Below, in pieces: positions 15,667 through 19,052 of a stretch of 19,052 nt of DNA. Source of the stretch: Candidatus Sulfotelmatobacter sp. GTDB lineage: Bacteria > Acidobacteriota > Terriglobia > Terriglobales > Acidobacteriaceae. Position 1 is the first letter of the stretch, and every line of letters starts with the position of its first letter. The position numbers were made by a program, and so were the translations under genes. The stretch covers positions 1 through 19,052 of the forward strand of contig JASICF010000556.1 in the NCBI GenBank assembly GCA_030044775.1. The letters run 5' to 3'. The notes under the pieces are model-generated. The model did not search any database and was not told the origin of the DNA. It was given only the letters and a program-made list of their open reading frames with translations.

Positions 15667-16977
15667 TCAGTTGTAGGTGAAAGTTAACTCATCCAGATAA
15701 ACGGAGTACGGCGACTGTTCGTAGTTGCCGTCCTGCTGGTAGTTGATGGTGATCCCGTACCACCCTGGCGCGGAGCCAGGACTATACGTCTGGTTCACCG
15801 TATAGGTTTTTCCATTCAGCGTGATCGATTGATACAGCAACTGATTGCTCGAGGTGCGCTGCACCTGAATGGTGAGGTGATTCCAGGAGTTATTAATCGG
15901 ATCGCAGGGAATCCCTGTGGAAACCCAGTGTGCGGTTACATTGTCCCAGATGTCCCAGACATTAGCCCCGGCCAGCGTGCACTGATGGCCCCAAATCCAT
16001 CCCTGGTTGTTGAAAAATTGATTGATGTCGAACTCCAGCGCCTGCGACACGCTCAGATCGCTGGTGTAGAAGTACACATCATAGGTGAAGTTGTGTACGT
16101 TGGGGACGATTTTGTGGTCCGTATCCGATAGCCCCTGCGATGAATCGACGCCAATGAGGTGATTGTTGAACAGAGCGTCGCCATATGCTTCGCCGCCGCT
16201 CAGATAGGTTTGCATCGACTCCCCGCTCATCGAGGGAGATTTGATGTTCTGCGTAAGGGAGAACGTGATGTCGTCGCACGGCGAAGGCGAGCAGTCGACA
16301 AATGTTGGAGCTCGCTGCCCGTAGTCGGCCCAGCCACCGCTGTGCTGCAACTCGGAGAATGACCCTCCGATACCGCTGTCGCTGACCGTGATGGTAACCG
16401 GTGTCGTCGCCGCTCCGCCGCAGTTATCCCATTCTTCGACAACCGCGTTATAGGTTCCCGGGCTCAGCGCCAGATCATAGTTCATGCTGTCTCCGTTCAC
16501 GACATAAGCGAGCTGATACGGAGCCGTGTAAATGCCCATCGAGCCCACGCCTTTCGAGCAGGTTGTGGTCGCCGTCGCTGTGAAATTTACGGGCGATCCC
16601 ACGGTGCTGTTATTTGCGGGGGAGGTTACCGAGACGCCGGACGATCCGCCGGATTTGACGGTGATGGTGACGGGAGCAGTTGTCGCGCCCCCGCAGTTGT
16701 CCCATTCTTCTACGACTGTGTTGTAAGTCCCGGGGTCGAGCGTGAGTGTGGTGTTCATGCTGGCGCCGTTGACCACATACACCAACACTCCTGGTGCGGT
16801 GTAAATTCCCATCGAACCCACTCCCTTCGAGCAAGTCGTGGTGGTCGCGGTTGCGACGAAAGGCACAGGCCCGGAATAGGTTCCGTCGTTGGAGGGTGAG
16901 GTTACGTTTACGGTAGCGAATGCAGCAGGAGCGAAGAAAGCGGTCAAGCACACGAGCATGGTGAAAGACTTCGACAT
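15667..16977 (-). CDS. Secreted protein with two Ig-like repeats and a concanavalin-like sandwich domain (paralogue B)
   Basis: A 436-residue protein with the same architecture as its downstream neighbour: signal peptide (about 1-21, ending PAAFA), Ig-like repeats at about 22-107 and 114-198 with paired cysteines (C49/C95 and C140/C186), and a sandwich domain at about 206-436. Long runs are identical to paralogue A (for example GGWADYGQRAP, FNNQG and PGWYGITINYQQDG), showing a tandem duplication. Differences cluster in loops, such as YTSDLSVSQALEF here against WAGDIGLSQAVEF in A, and YQLAYVV in repeat 2. ATG 16977 is chosen because it starts the signal peptide and has GGAG 9-10 bases upstream; an in-frame start at 17046 would prepend 23 residues before it. 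Function is unknown; extracellular carbohydrate binding or adhesion is an inference from the folds. Confidence 0.87.
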   Translation of the reverse strand: MSKSFTMLVCLTAFFAPAAFATVNVTSPSNDGTYSGPVPFVATATTTTCSKGVGSMGIYTAPGVLVYVVNGASMNTTLTLDPGTYNTVVEEWDNCGGATTAPVTITVKSGGSSGVSVTSPANNSTVGSPVNFTATATTTCSKGVGSMGIYTAPYQLAYVVNGDSMNYDLALSPGTYNAVVEEWDNCGGAATTPVTITVSDSGIGGSFSELQHSGGWADYGQRAPTFVDCSPSPCDDITFSLTQNIKSPSMSGESMQTYLSGGEAYGDALFNNHLIGVDSSQGLSDTDHKIVPNVHNFTYDVYFYTSDLSVSQALEFDINQFFNNQGWIWGHQCTLAGANVWDIWDNVTAHWVSTGIPCDPINNSWNHLTIQVQRTSSNQLLYQSITLNGKTYTVNQTYSPGSAPGWYGITINYQQDGNYEQSPYSVYLDELTFTYN

Positions 16978-17369
16978 GCGATGCGTCTCCAGGTTTGGAT
17001 TGTTTTGGCTTGCCGACAGCAGAACTGCAGCGCCCTCAGCGAGCACGTCGAGGGCTCAGACGAAGTGGTGCAAGTTGTGGCGCATACCGCATGCAACCAG
17101 TTTCACCATCGGCTGGGGGAGACTTGCACAGCGGGAAACTGATCGGATAATTTCCCACGAAAGTACCAGAAACACCCGATTCACCCAAGAAAAAAGTGTG
17201 TGCTATACAACCGGAGGTGCAATCGGAAGTTCTAGTCCGTTCGAACTGCTTCTCTTGACCCGCCGTTCGGAACGCATTTTTCCGGTCCTCTTCCGGCAAC
17301 CTTCCCGCATGACCGCGATTCTAAGCTGCGTCTCAGGTAAGGCTGAACTCTCCGCTTAGGAGTTGATCC
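16978..17369. other. Divergent intergenic region between paralogue B and the Ig-propeller lipoprotein
   Basis: It must carry both promoters. Seen are a 7-bp inverted repeat CAGTTTC/GAAACTG (17098-17104 and 17135-17141) enclosing 30 bases, a plausible but weak plus-strand promoter TTCACC-18 bases-TATACA near 17180-17211, and a TTGACC near 17255. No coding feature is supported. Confidence 0.5.
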
Positions 17370-19052
17370 GTGAAGGACCGCTCGATTTTGCTCTTTTGTG
17401 TTTTTTTGCCTGCCGCGCTCGCCCTTGTGCTTGCTGGAATCGGATGCCAGGGAGTAACCGGTTCTTCGACTACGCCTTCCCCAACGAAAACTCTGGCTTC
17501 GGTTTCCGTCACTCCCGCGACGGTTAGCATTTCCACTGGCGCTACCCAGCAATTTACCGCGACCGCGAAATACAGTGACGGCTCCACGGCGAACGTCAGC
17601 TCAAGCGTGACTTGGTCGGTTGGAAGCGCGGCCATCGCCTCGGTCAGTAAGACTGGGCTCGTGACCGGCGTGGCTTCGGGCTCAACCAGCGTTACTGCTT
17701 CTCTAAGCGGAATGACCGGCACAGCTGCGCTTAGCGTGCAACCCGGCACGGTAACGAAGACGCTCCAGTCGATTGCCGTTTCTCCCACCACGGCGAGCAT
17801 CGCGGTCGCTGCAACCGAGCAGTTTTCGGCAACGGGCACTTATAGCGACGGGTCTACAGCGAACCTGAGCAGTTCGGTCACTTGGACGTCCTCGTCGTCC
17901 TCAGTCGCAACCATCAATTCGAGCGGCCTTGCGACCGGCGTGGCCGGCGGTTCGGCTACTGTCACCGCTGCCCTTAGCGGCATCACCAGCAATTCGGCGG
18001 CGCTCACCGTGACCGCGCTAACAGTCACCTCAATCAGTGTTACGCCAACCTCAGCCAGCACTTCGGTGGGGGGCACCGAGCAGTTCACCGCCACGGCCAC
18101 CTACAGCAACGGAACGTCAGGCAACGTGACCTCGACCGCAACCTGGGGAGTCAGCAGTTCCAGCGTCGCGACCATCAATTCGAGCGGCCTGGCGATCGGG
18201 CTGGCGGCAGGAACCACCGGCGTGACCGCTTCTCTGGATAACTTTACCGGCAGTGCAACGCTCGACGTTACGCAGGCCACGATGACCGGCGTCAACATCC
18301 CCATGTATCACGTGGATGAAAATCGCAGCGGAGCGAATCTGAACGAAACGCTTCTGACTCCGGCCAACGTCACCTCTGCGAGTTTTGGCAAGCTCTTTTC
18401 CCAACTTGTGGATGGTTACGTGTACGGTCAGCCGCTGCTGATCTCAAACCTAACCATCGCCGGCGCTACTCACAACGTTCTCTTCGCAGCCACGGAAAAC
18501 GACAGCGTCTACGCCTTCGACTCCGACAGCAACACCGGGAGCAATGCGAATCCGTTGTGGCAGGTATCGCTGTTGCAATCCGGCGAGACGCCCCTGACCG
18601 ATGGCCCCATTCAACCCGTCGAGGGCGTAACCTCCACTCCCGCGATCGACACTACGACCAACACGATGTACGTGGTTTCCACGGAAACTTCATCCGCCGC
18701 CGGAGGCACGTTCCGGCTGAATGCGCTGGATATCACCACCGGAGCGCAAAAGCCCGGCAGCCCGATTCAGATTACTGCTTCGGTCAGCGGATCGAATGAC
18801 ACGACCCTCGGTACCGACTGCCTGCAGCGAGCCGCGCTGCTGGTTCTTCCTGGGCCAACTGCATCGGTGTTCATTGGCTTCGGCAGCTGTCACAGCGGAT
18901 GGTTGCTGGCTTACACGTACGATGGGTCTACCCTTACCCAGACCGGTGTATTCAACATGAGCCCAAACCTGTTGGGCGAGGGCACATACGCCAGCGCCGG
19001 CGGAGTCTGGATGGGCGGCGGCGGACCAGTTTCAGACGGCAACTATGTTTAT
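17370..19052 (+). CDS. Probable lipoprotein with three Big_2-type Ig repeats and a quinoprotein-like propeller (partial, runs off the right edge)
   Basis: The frame is open for 561 codons from GTG 17370, which has AGGAG 8 bases upstream. The N-terminus is an export signal ending LVLAGIGCQG; C26 may be lipidated, though GIGC is not the classic lipobox. Three bacterial Ig-like (Big_2/BID_2) repeats follow at about 43-123, 131-215 and 219-300, each with the SVxPxxxSxxxGxxxQFTATxxYSDG start and the VATINSSGLATGVAxG end. From about 335 the sequence (SFGKLFSQLVDGYVYGQPLL, then HNVLFAATENDSVYAFDSDS) matches quinoprotein/PQQ-like beta-propellers common in acidobacterial surface proteins. Cysteines at 483 and 507 may pair. 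No active-site evidence shows that it binds PQQ. A structural or adhesive surface role is equally possible. Confidence 0.85.
   Translation, partial: MKDRSILLFCVFLPAALALVLAGIGCQGVTGSSTTPSPTKTLASVSVTPATVSISTGATQQFTATAKYSDGSTANVSSSVTWSVGSAAIASVSKTGLVTGVASGSTSVTASLSGMTGTAALSVQPGTVTKTLQSIAVSPTTASIAVAATEQFSATGTYSDGSTANLSSSVTWTSSSSSVATINSSGLATGVAGGSATVTAALSGITSNSAALTVTALTVTSISVTPTSASTSVGGTEQFTATATYSNGTSGNVTSTATWGVSSSSVATINSSGLAIGLAAGTTGVTASLDNFTGSATLDVTQATMTGVNIPMYHVDENRSGANLNETLLTPANVTSASFGKLFSQLVDGYVYGQPLLISNLTIAGATHNVLFAATENDSVYAFDSDSNTGSNANPLWQVSLLQSGETPLTDGPIQPVEGVTSTPAIDTTTNTMYVVSTETSSAAGGTFRLNALDITTGAQKPGSPIQITASVSGSNDTTLGTDCLQRAALLVLPGPTASVFIGFGSCHSGWLLAYTYDGSTLTQTGVFNMSPNLLGEGTYASAGGVWMGGGGPVSDGNYVY

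Noticed and set aside
16978..17369. Riboswitch or small RNA in the divergent region
   Set aside because: Only one 7-bp inverted repeat was found, with no conserved core, so there is not enough to support an RNA feature.
17333..18304. Three successive long minus-strand frames (168, 86 and 67 codons)
   Set aside because: They mirror the repetitive Ig-coding DNA on the plus strand. The valine/alanine/threonine-rich translations come from the repeat codons read in reverse.

Overview
The window reads as soil Acidobacteriota (Terriglobia-like) chromosome. The grounds are a moderately GC-rich composition, Ig-like secreted proteins with the TTCSKGVGSMGIYTAPG module, a lipoprotein joining Ig-like repeats to a quinoprotein-like propeller, and small lysine-rich DUF6496 and DUF3175-like proteins. 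This placement comes from recognising families, not from a marker gene. No rRNA, tRNA, CRISPR array, transposase or phage gene was seen.

Region 1 (1-10585) is a coherent glucan locus. On the minus strand lie an ABC exporter (7854-6034), a membrane beta-1,2-glucan synthase of the NdvB/ChvB type (6023-1551) and a membrane-anchored GH39 glycosidase (1536 to the left edge, partial). The gaps are only 10 and 14 bases, so this is almost certainly an operon. Divergently, across a 496-base intergenic region, sits a secreted GH144-type protein (8351-10585), the endo-beta-1,2-glucanase family. Together they suggest cytoplasmic synthesis of beta-1,2-glucan, export, and extracytoplasmic trimming. The synthase keeps the N-terminal region, the GT84 domain and the GH189-like cyclisation domain, but stops where the C-terminal GH94 phosphorylase half of classic NdvB should begin. 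The intergenic region carries nested and mutually exclusive inverted repeats that look like a structured operon leader.

Region 2 (10586-13953) holds small unrelated genes: a secreted low-complexity protein, a DUF6496 protein, a small membrane protein possibly coupled to a 30-residue upstream ORF, a secreted monoheme cytochrome c, a 105-residue secreted protein of unknown function, and a frameshifted DUF3175-like remnant beside a bidirectional terminator.

Region 3 (13954-19052) encodes surface or secreted proteins. Two tandem minus-strand paralogues each have a signal peptide, two Ig-like repeats and a concanavalin-like sandwich. A divergent plus-strand probable lipoprotein has three Big_2-type repeats followed by a quinoprotein-like propeller and runs off the right edge.
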